Under the pieces are notes generated by a model. It ran no database searches, was not told the origin of the DNA, and was given only the letters and a program-made list of their open reading frames with translations. Positions 48,432 through 58,246 of a DNA stretch of 64,000 bases are shown here, in pieces. The stretch covers positions 1,674,001-1,738,000 of the forward strand of contig NC_014121.1 of the NCBI RefSeq assembly GCF_000025565.1. Direction: 5' to 3'. The DNA is from Enterobacter cloacae subsp. cloacae ATCC 13047 (GTDB lineage: Bacteria; Pseudomonadota; Gammaproteobacteria; Enterobacterales; Enterobacteriaceae). Made by a program: the position numbers and the translations under genes. Position 1 is the stretch's first letter; every line of letters begins with the position of its first letter.

Positions 48432-50925
48432 TCTGGTCGTTAACCTTGACGTTAACTCGTCGAAATTCAGCGAGCAGCTCAACTACGTCAAAAAAGAATT
48501 AAAACAGACCGGCAGTGCAGCAAACGACGAAGCGTTACGTATCCAGCAGTCCTTCAGCCGCCAGGAGAACGCCGCGCGCAAAGCGGGTATTTCTGTGGGT
48601 CAGTATAACGCCGCAATGCGTATGCTCCCGGCACAGTTTACCGATGTAGCCACGCAGCTGGCGGGTGGGCAGAACCCCTGGCTGATTCTGCTTCAGCAGG
48701 GCGGTCAGGTTAAGGACTCCTTTGGCGGGATCATTCCGACATTCCGGGCGTTGCTGGGGACGATTTCCCCGTTGATGGTCGGCATTGGTGCATTGTCCGT
48801 TGCAACGGGCGCGTTGTTCTATGCCTGGTACCAGGGCTCTTCCACCCTGTCTGATTTCAACAAAACGCTGGTACTGTCGGGGAACACAGCCGGACTGACC
48901 GCTGACCGCATGCTGGCACTGGCGCGTAACGGACAGGCAGCGGGGCTGACCTTCAACCAGACCAGTGAAGCGCTGACCGAGCTTATCAACGCGGGTGTGC
49001 GTGCTGGCTCGCGCTTTGATGACATGAGCCAGGCGGTGGCGCGGTTTACCGATGCCTCCGGCGTGCCGGTGGAAAAGGTCGCAGCAGCCTATGGCAAGCT
49101 CGCAACTGACCCGACATCGGGCCTGATCGCGATGGCCCAGCAGTTCCATAACGTTACTGCTGAACAGATTGCCCATGTGGCGCAGCTGCAGCGTGCCGGT
49201 GATGAGGCTGGCGCACTGCAGGCGGCTAACGAGGCTGCTACAGCCGGATTCAACGATCAGACCAAAGCCATCCGCGACAATATGGGGACGATTGAATCTT
49301 CAGCGGACTCCCTGAAGCGCGCCTTCAAGTCGATGTGGGATGCAGCCCTCGATATTGGCCGACCTGACACCGCGCAGGAGATGGTGGCAAAAGCCGAAGC
49401 CGCGTTCAAAAAAGCCGATGAAATCTGGAACCTGCGTAAAGGTGACCGATATGTCAATGATGAGGCCCGCGCCCGATTCTGGAATGATCGCGAAACGGCC
49501 AGGCTGGCGCTGGACATGGCTCAGCAGCAGGCGGGAATTGCCAGGGCGAATGAAGAGAATGCTTCGCGCGAAGCGGCTGCGGAATCGGATCGCCAGAAGT
49601 ATGCTGCGCAGGCTCAGGCAAACTATGCCAAAACGCAGACGGCACTGGAGAAATACACGGCCAGGCAGAGCGAGCTCAACAAGGCGCTGAAAGAGGGGCG
49701 AATCCTCCAGGCTGACTACAACATCAACCTGGCTGCCGCGAAAAAAGAGTACGAAGACACCCTTAAAAAGCCGAAGAAGACCCCGGCAATCAGAACCCCC
49801 GCAGGTGCCCGTGCAACCGATACGGCCAGCGCCCAGACGCTGGAGCTGCAGGCACAGTTGCGCACCCTGCAGGAGCATAAGGGGATAAATGACACCATCA
49901 GTCAGCAGCGTCAGGAGCTGTGGCGTCAACAGTCCCGGTTTACAGTTCTGGAAGAGGCCGCGAAGACCCGGACGCTTTCTGCTGAGGAAAAATCCCTGCT
50001 GGCCAGTAAAAGCGAGGTGCTTTCCCGTGCAGAGCTGAACGCGAAGCTTGGCGATCAGATAGTGGCGCAGGAGCGGCTTAACCGCCTGCAGGATACGTCC
50101 CAAAAATACGTCACGCAGATCGGCGAGAAAACCAGGGCCCTAGCGGAAAGTGCTGGAATGAGCAGTCGTGCAGCACAACGCCGCAACGAGGAGGCCCAGC
50201 TTCTTCAGGGGTGGAAAAATGGTGGCGGTTCGGAGAACGACGCTGGTTATCAGAATGAGTTGCAGGCGCTGCAGGCGTATTACGCCGAGCAGGATAAGCT
50301 GCGGGACGACTGGCAATCCGGGGCCAAATCCGCATGGGCAGATTATGTTGATTCTGCTTCAGATGCTTATGGCCAGATGAAGTCGGCTGCTACCAGTACG
50401 TTTGATGGAATCGGGCAAAATATGGCTGACATGCTGACGCGCGGTAAGGCTGACTGGGCTGACTTCACCCGCTCCACGCTCTCCATGCTGACACAGATCC
50501 TGCTGAAACAGGCGATGGTAGGCTTAGTGGATTCAGCATCAACCGCGCTGGGATTTGCAGGTGGCGGTTATACCGGTTCAGGCGGGAAATATGAGCCAGC
50601 AGGTGTCGTTCACCGTGGTGAGTTTGTTTTCACCAAAGAGGCTACCAGCCGGATCGGCGTCGGCAATCTTTACCGGATGATGAAAGGCTATGCAACGGGA
50701 GGGTATGTCGGGGGTGGTGGTACAGGCCCGGCTGCAGCACCTTTCGGTGTCAGTGTATATGCCCCGGTGACGGTCGAGAATGCTTCCGGTAACGCACAGC
50801 AGCAAAACGACGGAGACAGGCTGGGTAAGGCGTATCAGCAGGTGATTAACAAATCTGTCAACGAGGGTATCGCCAGGGCAATCCAGCCCGGTGGGCTTAT
50901 CTGGAATGCGACCAATCGCAGGTAA
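48409..50925 (+). CDS. Tail tape measure protein H
   Basis: The 838-residue protein matches lambda gpH (853), which sets tail length. It begins with a typical N-terminus (VGDLVVNLDVNSSKFSEQLN) and has hydrophobic segments near residues 115-145, a long helical, Ala/Gln-rich middle (about 290-620) and a conserved end (FAGGGYTGSGGKYEPAGVVH). AGGAGG precedes the start; it overlaps T by 23 bp. Confidence 0.95.
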   Translation: MAQTAVGDLVVNLDVNSSKFSEQLNYVKKELKQTGSAANDEALRIQQSFSRQENAARKAGISVGQYNAAMRMLPAQFTDVATQLAGGQNPWLILLQQGGQVKDSFGGIIPTFRALLGTISPLMVGIGALSVATGALFYAWYQGSSTLSDFNKTLVLSGNTAGLTADRMLALARNGQAAGLTFNQTSEALTELINAGVRAGSRFDDMSQAVARFTDASGVPVEKVAAAYGKLATDPTSGLIAMAQQFHNVTAEQIAHVAQLQRAGDEAGALQAANEAATAGFNDQTKAIRDNMGTIESSADSLKRAFKSMWDAALDIGRPDTAQEMVAKAEAAFKKADEIWNLRKGDRYVNDEARARFWNDRETARLALDMAQQQAGIARANEENASREAAAESDRQKYAAQAQANYAKTQTALEKYTARQSELNKALKEGRILQADYNINLAAAKKEYEDTLKKPKKTPAIRTPAGARATDTASAQTLELQAQLRTLQEHKGINDTISQQRQELWRQQSRFTVLEEAAKTRTLSAEEKSLLASKSEVLSRAELNAKLGDQIVAQERLNRLQDTSQKYVTQIGEKTRALAESAGMSSRAAQRRNEEAQLLQGWKNGGGSENDAGYQNELQALQAYYAEQDKLRDDWQSGAKSAWADYVDSASDAYGQMKSAATSTFDGIGQNMADMLTRGKADWADFTRSTLSMLTQILLKQAMVGLVDSASTALGFAGGGYTGSGGKYEPAGVVHRGEFVFTKEATSRIGVGNLYRMMKGYATGGYVGGGGTGPAAAPFGVSVYAPVTVENASGNAQQQNDGDRLGKAYQQVINKSVNEGIARAIQPGGLIWNATNRR

Positions 50926-50930
50926 CAGTT

Positions 50931-51278
50931 ATGACGATAGAAACATTCCCCTGGGGCATTAAGGTTTCCAGCCAGCCCACCGAGGGAAGCAAAGACACAG
51001 TCAGGAAGGTCCAGTTCGGCGACGGGTACGCACAGGTGAGCGGCTCCGGCCTGAATGATGAGATTCGCACCTATGAATATTCTTTTTCAGGGGATCCAAC
51101 TACAGCGAATGAAATTCACGCTTTCCTTCGGCGGCATAAAGTGAAGTCGTTTATTTTCACTCCGCCTTTCGGCGATTCCGCGCTGTGGCGTGTCGAGGCT
51201 GACACGCTCAAAAAGGTGGTTAAAAACGTAAAAGTGATAACCGTAACCGCAACGTTTGAACAGGCATTTGCACCATGA
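50931..51278 (+). CDS. Minor tail protein M
   Basis: A 115-residue tail-tip protein matching lambda gpM (109 residues): TFPWGIKVSSQPTEGSKDTV, KVQFGDGYAQVSGSGLNDEI and a final VTATFEQAFAP. It is part of the baseplate hub assembled with L, K, I and J, and overlaps L by four bases. Confidence 0.9.
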   Translation: MTIETFPWGIKVSSQPTEGSKDTVRKVQFGDGYAQVSGSGLNDEIRTYEYSFSGDPTTANEIHAFLRRHKVKSFIFTPPFGDSALWRVEADTLKKVVKNVKVITVTATFEQAFAP

Positions 51279-52030
51279 GTCTTAATGCTGATTATCAAAA
51301 ACTCGAGCCGGGCAATGAAGTCCGGCTTTTTTCTGTCGATGGCACAGCGTTCGGTATGTCAGATGTACTCCGCTTCCACGCACACAATATCGCACACACC
51401 CCGGAAGAGATTGAGGCTGCAGGTGGGGATGAGAATAAACTTCCGGCGAAGTCCATCTGGTGGCAGGGGGAGGAGTATAAAGCCTGGCCGTGTCAGGTTG
51501 AGGGTATTGAAGCGACCACGGACGGTACCAGTCCACAGCCAAAACTGAGAGTGGCGAACCTGGACAGTTCGATCTCAGCGCTCTGTCTGGCGTATGACGA
51601 TCTGCTGCAGGCGAAAGTGAGTATCCACGACACGCTGGCACAGTATCTGGACGCCAGAAATTTTCCGCAGGGCAATCCCACTGCAGACCCGTCACAGGAA
51701 AAGCTGAAGGTCTTTTATATCGATGCCAGAAGCACCGAGACGGATGAAGTTGTCGAATTTACGCTTTCCAGTCCGATGGATTTACAGGGCCAGATGATAC
51801 CCACGCGGCAGTTGCATTCGTTATGCAGCTGGTGCATCCGGAACAAGTACCGGACCGGCGACGGCTGCGACTATGCCGGAACGCGCTATTTCGACAAAAA
51901 CAATAATCCGGTTGACGATCCCTCGCTGGATGTCTGCAACGGCACGCTGACGGCCTGCAAGCTCCGGCACGGAGACAGCAACGAGCTGCCGTTCGGTGGT
52001 TTCCCCGGTACATCTCTTATCAGGAGTTGA
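51275..52030 (+). CDS. Minor tail protein L
   Basis: A 251-residue protein matching lambda gpL (232), which carries an Fe-S cluster near its C-terminus. The cysteine set is visible: SLCSWCIRNKYRTGDGCDYA and later DVCNGTLTACKLRHG. It forms part of the tail-tip hub. Confidence 0.92.
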   Translation: MSLNADYQKLEPGNEVRLFSVDGTAFGMSDVLRFHAHNIAHTPEEIEAAGGDENKLPAKSIWWQGEEYKAWPCQVEGIEATTDGTSPQPKLRVANLDSSISALCLAYDDLLQAKVSIHDTLAQYLDARNFPQGNPTADPSQEKLKVFYIDARSTETDEVVEFTLSSPMDLQGQMIPTRQLHSLCSWCIRNKYRTGDGCDYAGTRYFDKNNNPVDDPSLDVCNGTLTACKLRHGDSNELPFGGFPGTSLIRS

Positions 52031-52031
52031 T

Positions 52032-52763
52032 ATGCGCCAGAAAACCATTGATGCCATCATGGCACACGCTGCAGCGGAATATCCGCGCGAGTGCTGCGGC
52101 GTGGTGGCACAGAAAAGCCGGGTTGAGCGCTATTTTCCCTGTCGTAATCTCGCAGCAGAGCCGACTGAACATTTTCACCTGTCCCCCGAAGATTACGCAG
52201 CGGCAGAAGACTGGGGGACGGTGGTGGCCATTGTTCACAGCCATCCTGATGCGACGACGCAGGCCAGCGAGCTGGATAAGGCTCAGTGTGATGCAACGCT
52301 GCTGCCCTGGCATATTGTGAGCTGGCCAGAGGGGGATTTACGTACCATTCAGCCACGCGGGGAGCAGCCATTGCTGGAGCGTCCGTTCGTGCTTGGCCAC
52401 TTCGATTGCTGGGGTCTGGTAATGAGCTATTTCCGGCAGACCCACGGTATCGAGCTCCACGATTACCGGGTGGATTATCCCTGGTGGGAAAACGACTACC
52501 CGGACAATTTCTATCAGGAGTGCTGGTACGAGTGCGGATTCAGGGAGTTTGATGGCCCGCCTCAGGAAGGGGACCTCGTCATCATGCAGGTGCAGGCCGA
52601 TAAGTGGAATCATGCCGGGATTTTACTGGAGGGTAACATGCTGCTGCACCATCTTTACGGGCATCTGAGTCAGCGTGTTCCTTATGGCGGATACTGGCAG
52701 GAGCGCACGATGAAAATCGTTCGTTATAAAGATGTAATGGCAGGTGAAACATGCAGGAAGTAA
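52032..52763 (+). CDS. Tail protein K (JAB/MPN peptidase plus NlpC/P60)
   Basis: A 243-residue two-domain enzyme as in lambda gpK. The N-terminal Mov34/JAB domain has YPRECCGVVAQ and the HSHPDATTQASELDKAQCD metal motif. The C-terminal NlpC/P60 cysteine peptidase has HFDCWGLVMSYFRQTHGI (Cys) and NHAGILLEGNML (His). It processes tail-tip components or peptidoglycan. The start at 52032 has CAGGAG upstream. Confidence 0.92.
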   Translation: MRQKTIDAIMAHAAAEYPRECCGVVAQKSRVERYFPCRNLAAEPTEHFHLSPEDYAAAEDWGTVVAIVHSHPDATTQASELDKAQCDATLLPWHIVSWPEGDLRTIQPRGEQPLLERPFVLGHFDCWGLVMSYFRQTHGIELHDYRVDYPWWENDYPDNFYQECWYECGFREFDGPPQEGDLVIMQVQADKWNHAGILLEGNMLLHHLYGHLSQRVPYGGYWQERTMKIVRYKDVMAGETCRK

Positions 52764-53338
52764 TGACCCGCATTGAGCTTGGCGGCGTGCTCGGGAAAAC
52801 ATTCGGTAAAATTCACCACCGCCTGATTTCCCGTGTAAGCGAGGCGGGAGTGGCGCTCGCAAAGACTATTCCGGGCTTTGAGCAGTTTATGATTTCCAGC
52901 CAGCGCCGTGGGCTCACATACTCCGTATTTAAGGGTAAAAAAAACATCGGTGTGGATGACCTCGGTTTCCCGGTTACCGGCGATGTTATCCGTATTGTCC
53001 CGGTAATCATCGGGAGTAAAAAAGCCGGTTTGATTCAAACTATCCTGGGCGCAGTATTAGTGATTGCATCGATCTGGATGCCAGGTCTGAGTATAGCTGC
53101 CAGCAATATGATGTTTGCTGCTGGTGCGTCCATAACGCTGGGGGGGGTAGTTCAGATGATATCCCCTCAGGCTACAGGGCTGGCCAGCAAACAGAGCTCA
53201 GATAACCGCGCCTCATACGCGTTCGGCGGAGTCACAAATACCGCCGCACAGGGTTACCCGGTTCCGCTCCTGTACGGCCGCCGGAGAATCGGCGGGGCAA
53301 TTATTTCTGCCGGAATTTATGTCGAAGATCAGCAGTAG
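52751..53338 (+). CDS. Tail assembly protein I
   Basis: A 195-residue protein with a ubiquitin-like N-terminal part (TRIELGGVLGKTFGKIHHRL, DVIRIVPVIIGSKKAGLIQT), a hydrophobic Gly/Ala/Met-rich middle and the end YPVPLLYGRRRIGGAIISAG. It matches lambda gpI, which is needed for tail-tip assembly but absent from the virion. The satellite's IS-broken homologue at 40830 shares the C-terminal two-thirds closely. Confidence 0.92.
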   Translation: MQEVMTRIELGGVLGKTFGKIHHRLISRVSEAGVALAKTIPGFEQFMISSQRRGLTYSVFKGKKNIGVDDLGFPVTGDVIRIVPVIIGSKKAGLIQTILGAVLVIASIWMPGLSIAASNMMFAAGASITLGGVVQMISPQATGLASKQSSDNRASYAFGGVTNTAAQGYPVPLLYGRRRIGGAIISAGIYVEDQQ

Positions 53339-53355
53339 TTAACAAACCTTTTTAC

Positions 53356-53380
53356 AAGCCACCTTCGGGTGGCTTTTTTT
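53356..53380 (+). terminator. Terminator between I and J
   Basis: AAGCCACCTTCGGGTGGCTT with an 8-T run, inside the late operon. J would then need antitermination. Confidence 0.85.
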
Positions 53381-53391
53381 ATGGGCGCGAT

Positions 53392-56300
53392 ATGGCTAAA
53401 ACAATTACCGGACGAAAAGGCGGGAGCTCCAGTTCCCGAACTCCCACCGAACAGCCTGATGATCTGCAATCTGTAGCGAAGGCAAAGATCCTCGTTGCGC
53501 TTGGGGAAGGGGAGTTTGCTGGACAGCTCACCGGGAAGGATATCTACCTGGACGGAACGGCGCTGGAGAACGCCGACGGCTCCCAAAACTTCAGCGGCGT
53601 GGCGTGGGAATTCCGCCCGGGGACGCAGGCACAAAAATACATTCAGGGCATCCCCGGTACCGAAAACGAAATCAGCGTGGGCACCGCAGTTTCAAGCACC
53701 ACCGCCTGGACACACACCTTTACCAACACGCAGCTGTCAGCCGTTCGCCTGCGCCTGAAATGGCCATCGCTTTTTAAACAGGAGAACGATGGCGATCTGG
53801 TTGGCTATTCAATTAACTACGCCATTGATCTGCAGACTGATGGTGGTACCTGGCAGACGGTACTTAATACCAGCGTAACCGGCAAGACAACTTCCGGCTA
53901 CGAACGCAGCCATCGCCTCGACTTACCACAGGCAGGCAGCACATGGACGGTGCGCCTGCGTAAGCTCACGGCGGATGCCAACAGCGCGAAAATTGGCGAC
54001 ACAATGACGCTGCAGAGCTACACAGAGGTTATCGACGCCAAACTGCGTTATCCAAATACCGCGCTGCTCTACATCGAATTTGACTCAAGCCAGTTTAACG
54101 GCTCTATCCCGCAAATAGCCTGCGAACCGCGAGGCCGTGTAATCCGCGTTCCGGATACGTATGACCCGGAGACCCGCACCTATAGCGGCACATGGACGGG
54201 GGTGTTTAAGTGGGCGTGGACGGATAATCCGGCCTGGATTTTTTACGATCTGGTGGTGAGCGACCGCTTTGGGCTGGGCAATCGCCTGACGGCGGCCAAT
54301 ATTGATAAATGGACGCTTTACCAGGTCGCACAATATTGCGATCAGCCGGTTCCCGATGGTAAAGGCGGTAGCGGCACCGAGCCTCGTTATACCTGCAACG
54401 TGTACGTGCAGGAGAGGAATGACGCCTATACCGTGTTACGTGATTTTGCGGCGATATTCCGGGGCATGACGTACTGGGGTGGCGATCAAATCGTTGCGCT
54501 TGCGGATATGCCCCGCGATGTGGATTACAGCTACACGCGTGCAAACGTGGTTAATGGCCGCTTTACCTATTCGGGCAGCACCACCAAAACCCGATATACC
54601 ACGGCACTGGTTTCCTGGTCCGATCCGGGTAATGCCTACGCGGATGCGATGGAGCCTGTATTTGAGCAGGATCTCGTTGCTCGCTTTGGCACAAATCAGC
54701 TCGAAATGACAGCCATTGGTTGTACCCGGCAGTCAGAGGCAAACCGCAAAGGGCGCTGGGGTATCCTGACCAATAACAAGGATCGCATCGTGTCGTTCGA
54801 TGTTGGTCTTGACGGCAAGATCCCACAGCCTGGTTATATCATCGCGGTTGCCGATGAGCTGCTTTCCGGAAAAGTGATGGGAGGGCGCATCAGCGCGGTT
54901 AACGGTCGCGTTATCACGCTTGATCGTGATTCGGCAGCCGCTCCCGGAAGCCGTCTGATGGTTAACCTTCCGTCCGGCGCATCGCAGAGCAGGACGATAC
55001 AGAGCGTAAACGGCCGGGCCGTCACCGTGACAACGGCATACAGCGAAACACCTGCAGTGGAATCGGTGTGGATTGTCGAGTCCGAAGAGCTTTACGCGCA
55101 GCAATATCGCGTTATCAGCGTTACGGATAATAATGACGGAACGTATTCGATTTCTGGCGCTTTGCACGATCCGGATAAATATGCGCGTATCGATACCGGT
55201 GCCATTATCGACCAGCGGCCAATAAGTGTTATTCCGCCTGGTAACCAGTCGCCGCCTGACAACATCGTGATCAGCTCGTTTTCCGTGGTGCAGCAAAATA
55301 TCAGCGTCGAAACGATGCGCGTGAGCTGGGACCAGGCGCAGAACGCTATCGCCTATGAAGCGCAATGGCGCCGCAACGACGGGAACTGGGTTAACGTGCC
55401 GCGCAGCTCCACCACATCATTCGACGTCCCGGGGATTTATGCCGGGCGCTACCTGGTACGCGTGCGCGCAATCAATGCCGCAGAAATCTCGTCCGGATGG
55501 GGCTATTCAGAAGAGAAAGCGCTGACGGGTAAAGTAGGCAATCCACCGAAGCCGGTTGGCTTCATCGCTTCTGAAAATGTGGTTTTCGGCATCGAGCTGA
55601 ACTGGGGATTCCCGGCGAATACCGACGACACGCTGAAGACGGAAATTCAGTATAGCCTGACCGGTACCGAGGACGATGCAATGCTGCTGGCCGATGTGCC
55701 TTACCCGCAGCGCAAATATCAGCAGATGGGCCTTAAGGCTGGGCAGATTTTCTGGTACCGCGCGCAGCTGGTGGACCGCAGCGGCAACGAATCAGGTTAC
55801 ACAGAATGGGTGCGAGGACAGGCCAGTATCGATGTTTCCGATATCACAGATGTGATCCTGGAGGAGATTAAAGATTCTGAGGTATTTAAGGATCTGATTG
55901 AGAGTGCCGTAGAAAGTAGCGAGAAACTGGCCGAACTTTCTGATGCGATTAAGGAGAACGCCGATGGTCTGGCTGCAGCAGTAGGTTCGAATAAGCAGAC
56001 AGCAGAAGCAATCATTGGCAACGCCCTGGCTATTGCTGATGTTGTTGTGCGCCAGACTGCGCAGCAGGGGGCTAACTCTGCGAAATTCGAACAGCTCCGG
56101 GAGGTGATCGCTACTGAGACGGAAGCGCGCGTCACGGATGTTACTCGTCTAGAGGCGAAAACTGCCCAGAATGAAGCGGGTATTACTGATGTTCGCCAGG
56201 CGTTAGCAACGGAAACTGAAGCTCGCGCTTCTGCGGTAAGTCAATTGACGGCTGCCACTCAGGCCGCATCTGACAAAGCTGATTCAGCAGCTGCTGTAGG

Positions 56301-57219
56301 TGCTCAGAATACAGCATCAATCACTGACCTTAGCCAGGTTGTCACGGACCTCGATTCCTCAATGGCATCACGCCTGGAAGAGCTGGGTGCACAAACTGAT
56401 AAGGCCAGCGGCGGTATTCAGAACAATGCTATCGCGCTAATAACGAGTACGCTCGCGCAGGTTAACCAGCGCAACCTCCTGAGCGTCCAGTATGGAGATA
56501 ACAAAGCCAGTATCGATCGAGTAGACAATGTGATGGCCGACGCCAGTAAAGCTGTCGCTGAGTCATTGCGCGCTTTGGATTCCAGCACCGGTGGGAACAC
56601 GGCGAATGTCACTGACTTGTCGAAGACACTTGCTGATTTTACCCAGGCGTCTGCTACGCAAATCAATTCGCTAAAGGTCACGGTTAACGGTCAGTCTGCA
56701 GCGATTGTCCAGAACAGCCAGGTATCAGCGGACATCAATAACAACCTGAATGCGATGTACAGCATCAAGGTCGCTGTTGATTCTAATGGTAATCAGTATG
56801 CAGCAGGGATGGGGATTGGTGTTCAGAATACGCCATCTGGAATGCAGACGCAGGTTCTCTTCATTGCTGACCGTTTCGCTGTGATGAGTCAGGCTGGCGG
56901 CGCAGTTACTCTGCCTTTTGTCATCCAGAATGGGCAGACATTCATCCGCGCCAGCTTCATTCAGGATGGCACCATTGAGAACACTAAGATAGGAAACTAC
57001 ATACAGTCTTCAACATGGGACGGCACCGGAAATGTTGGCTGGCACATCAACAAGTCTGGCTACGCGACGTTCAATAATGTGACCGTTCGTGGCTCGATTT
57101 ACGCCACAAACGGTAATTTTTCTTTCAATGGCTCCGGCAACACAACGGTGATTAATGGTAATGGCGTAACCATTAATATTCCTGGTGGTGGCCGGATTGT
57201 ACTGGGGACATGGACATAA
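53392..57219 (+). CDS. Host specificity protein J (central tail fibre)
   Basis: The 1275-residue protein matches lambda gpJ (1132) over the N-terminal tail-tip hub (KTITGRKGGSSSSRTPTEQP, YSINYAIDLQTDGG, YTCNVYVQERNDAYTVLRDF) and fibronectin type III-like domains near residues 620-820. A helical coiled-coil-like stretch follows at about 830-1130, then a receptor-binding tip (VTINIPGGGRIVLGTWT). The distal part is where receptor specificity would lie. Confidence 0.95.
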   Translation: MAKTITGRKGGSSSSRTPTEQPDDLQSVAKAKILVALGEGEFAGQLTGKDIYLDGTALENADGSQNFSGVAWEFRPGTQAQKYIQGIPGTENEISVGTAVSSTTAWTHTFTNTQLSAVRLRLKWPSLFKQENDGDLVGYSINYAIDLQTDGGTWQTVLNTSVTGKTTSGYERSHRLDLPQAGSTWTVRLRKLTADANSAKIGDTMTLQSYTEVIDAKLRYPNTALLYIEFDSSQFNGSIPQIACEPRGRVIRVPDTYDPETRTYSGTWTGVFKWAWTDNPAWIFYDLVVSDRFGLGNRLTAANIDKWTLYQVAQYCDQPVPDGKGGSGTEPRYTCNVYVQERNDAYTVLRDFAAIFRGMTYWGGDQIVALADMPRDVDYSYTRANVVNGRFTYSGSTTKTRYTTALVSWSDPGNAYADAMEPVFEQDLVARFGTNQLEMTAIGCTRQSEANRKGRWGILTNNKDRIVSFDVGLDGKIPQPGYIIAVADELLSGKVMGGRISAVNGRVITLDRDSAAAPGSRLMVNLPSGASQSRTIQSVNGRAVTVTTAYSETPAVESVWIVESEELYAQQYRVISVTDNNDGTYSISGALHDPDKYARIDTGAIIDQRPISVIPPGNQSPPDNIVISSFSVVQQNISVETMRVSWDQAQNAIAYEAQWRRNDGNWVNVPRSSTTSFDVPGIYAGRYLVRVRAINAAEISSGWGYSEEKALTGKVGNPPKPVGFIASENVVFGIELNWGFPANTDDTLKTEIQYSLTGTEDDAMLLADVPYPQRKYQQMGLKAGQIFWYRAQLVDRSGNESGYTEWVRGQASIDVSDITDVILEEIKDSEVFKDLIESAVESSEKLAELSDAIKENADGLAAAVGSNKQTAEAIIGNALAIADVVVRQTAQQGANSAKFEQLREVIATETEARVTDVTRLEAKTAQNEAGITDVRQALATETEARASAVSQLTAATQAASDKADSAAAVGAQNTASITDLSQVVTDLDSSMASRLEELGAQTDKASGGIQNNAIALITSTLAQVNQRNLLSVQYGDNKASIDRVDNVMADASKAVAESLRALDSSTGGNTANVTDLSKTLADFTQASATQINSLKVTVNGQSAAIVQNSQVSADINNNLNAMYSIKVAVDSNGNQYAAGMGIGVQNTPSGMQTQVLFIADRFAVMSQAGGAVTLPFVIQNGQTFIRASFIQDGTIENTKIGNYIQSSTWDGTGNVGWHINKSGYATFNNVTVRGSIYATNGNFSFNGSGNTTVINGNGVTINIPGGGRIVLGTWT

Positions 57220-57220
57220 G

Positions 57221-58186
57221 ATGCCGACAGGATTATTGATAGAACTTAATGACGGCGGAAAGCGTATGGAGATAACGGCGGGCCTGAGATGCCCGTCTTT
57301 TGGTGGCAGCTTTGACACTGGCTACCAGAAAGCAAAGTATGTGGACATCGCTGGTTATGTTTCAGGTGCGCAGGTGCTGTTTATACCGTATGCGACTGCC
57401 TATGTTGATGCGGGGCTGTGGCATAAAATGAATTCCATAACCATCTCTGGTGGCAGGGTTACGCAGAATTCGAGAATGCAGGCTCTGGGCATTAGTGAAA
57501 GAGATAGCACCTATACGTTTCCCGGTAGTGTCTGGCAGATATTTCCGACAGGTCAGCGAAGCGGGGTGGGCCTGCTTATCAGCGACAGTACTGACTTCAC
57601 CTCGATAACCAATGCCACGCAGTCAGGGCAGTGTATCTGGAAGGGGACCGTAAGTGTTCCGACCGGAGGATGGGCGGTTCCGACGATAGCAGGATACGAC
57701 AAGTCGAAGTACGTCGTTTTCGGGCGCTGTAACAGTGGTAACACGATTGACTTCGACGGTAACACGGTCAGGTTCTTCAGCCCTCCGTCCACGAACGATG
57801 ATGCTCCCGCAACCGGCACGATAGACATCGTTATTTTTGCCAGTGGCGTAGCGCCGCAGCCGGGTACCGGCCTCAATATTTTTAATGCTGCAGGGGCCTG
57901 CACCTTTTCAACCACAAAACGACCATTCGTATACCTCAACCAACTCTGGACCCCTTCGACAAGTGCCGTGAGCATCGGTAACGGATATGTTCCGCTGGGT
58001 AGGTTTGGGCTAATGGTGCATACGGTAAACGGCATGTATGTATATCGAATGTTCGGAATAAAAATACAGAACGGCAACGCTTCAGTTCAGGGCGGAAAAT
58101 ATCTTGGGCGCGAGCAATATGCCATTTTCGGTAATAACACGGTGACGTCGCTCAGCCTTCCGGTTCTGCCCGATATGTACGTCTGA
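57221..58186 (+). CDS. J-associated tail protein (DUF6453-like)
   Basis: A 321-residue protein, starting just after the J stop (MPTGLLIELNDGGKRMEITA). It is rich in beta structure, Gly and Thr, and resembles proteins encoded directly after J in many enterobacterial lambdoid phages, with a role in the tail tip inferred from position. The start at 57221 avoids overlap with J. A terminator follows at 58209. Confidence 0.7.
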   Translation: MPTGLLIELNDGGKRMEITAGLRCPSFGGSFDTGYQKAKYVDIAGYVSGAQVLFIPYATAYVDAGLWHKMNSITISGGRVTQNSRMQALGISERDSTYTFPGSVWQIFPTGQRSGVGLLISDSTDFTSITNATQSGQCIWKGTVSVPTGGWAVPTIAGYDKSKYVVFGRCNSGNTIDFDGNTVRFFSPPSTNDDAPATGTIDIVIFASGVAPQPGTGLNIFNAAGACTFSTTKRPFVYLNQLWTPSTSAVSIGNGYVPLGRFGLMVHTVNGMYVYRMFGIKIQNGNASVQGGKYLGREQYAIFGNNTVTSLSLPVLPDMYV

Positions 58187-58208
58187 ATACACTGCCTAAT
58201 TAAATCAA

Positions 58209-58230
58209 CCTCGCTCCGGCGGGGTTTTTT
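58209..58230 (+). terminator. Terminator before the tail fibre gene
   Basis: CCTCGCTCCGGCGGGG with a 6-T run. Confidence 0.75.
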
Positions 58231-58246
58231 ATTACCTGGAGATAAT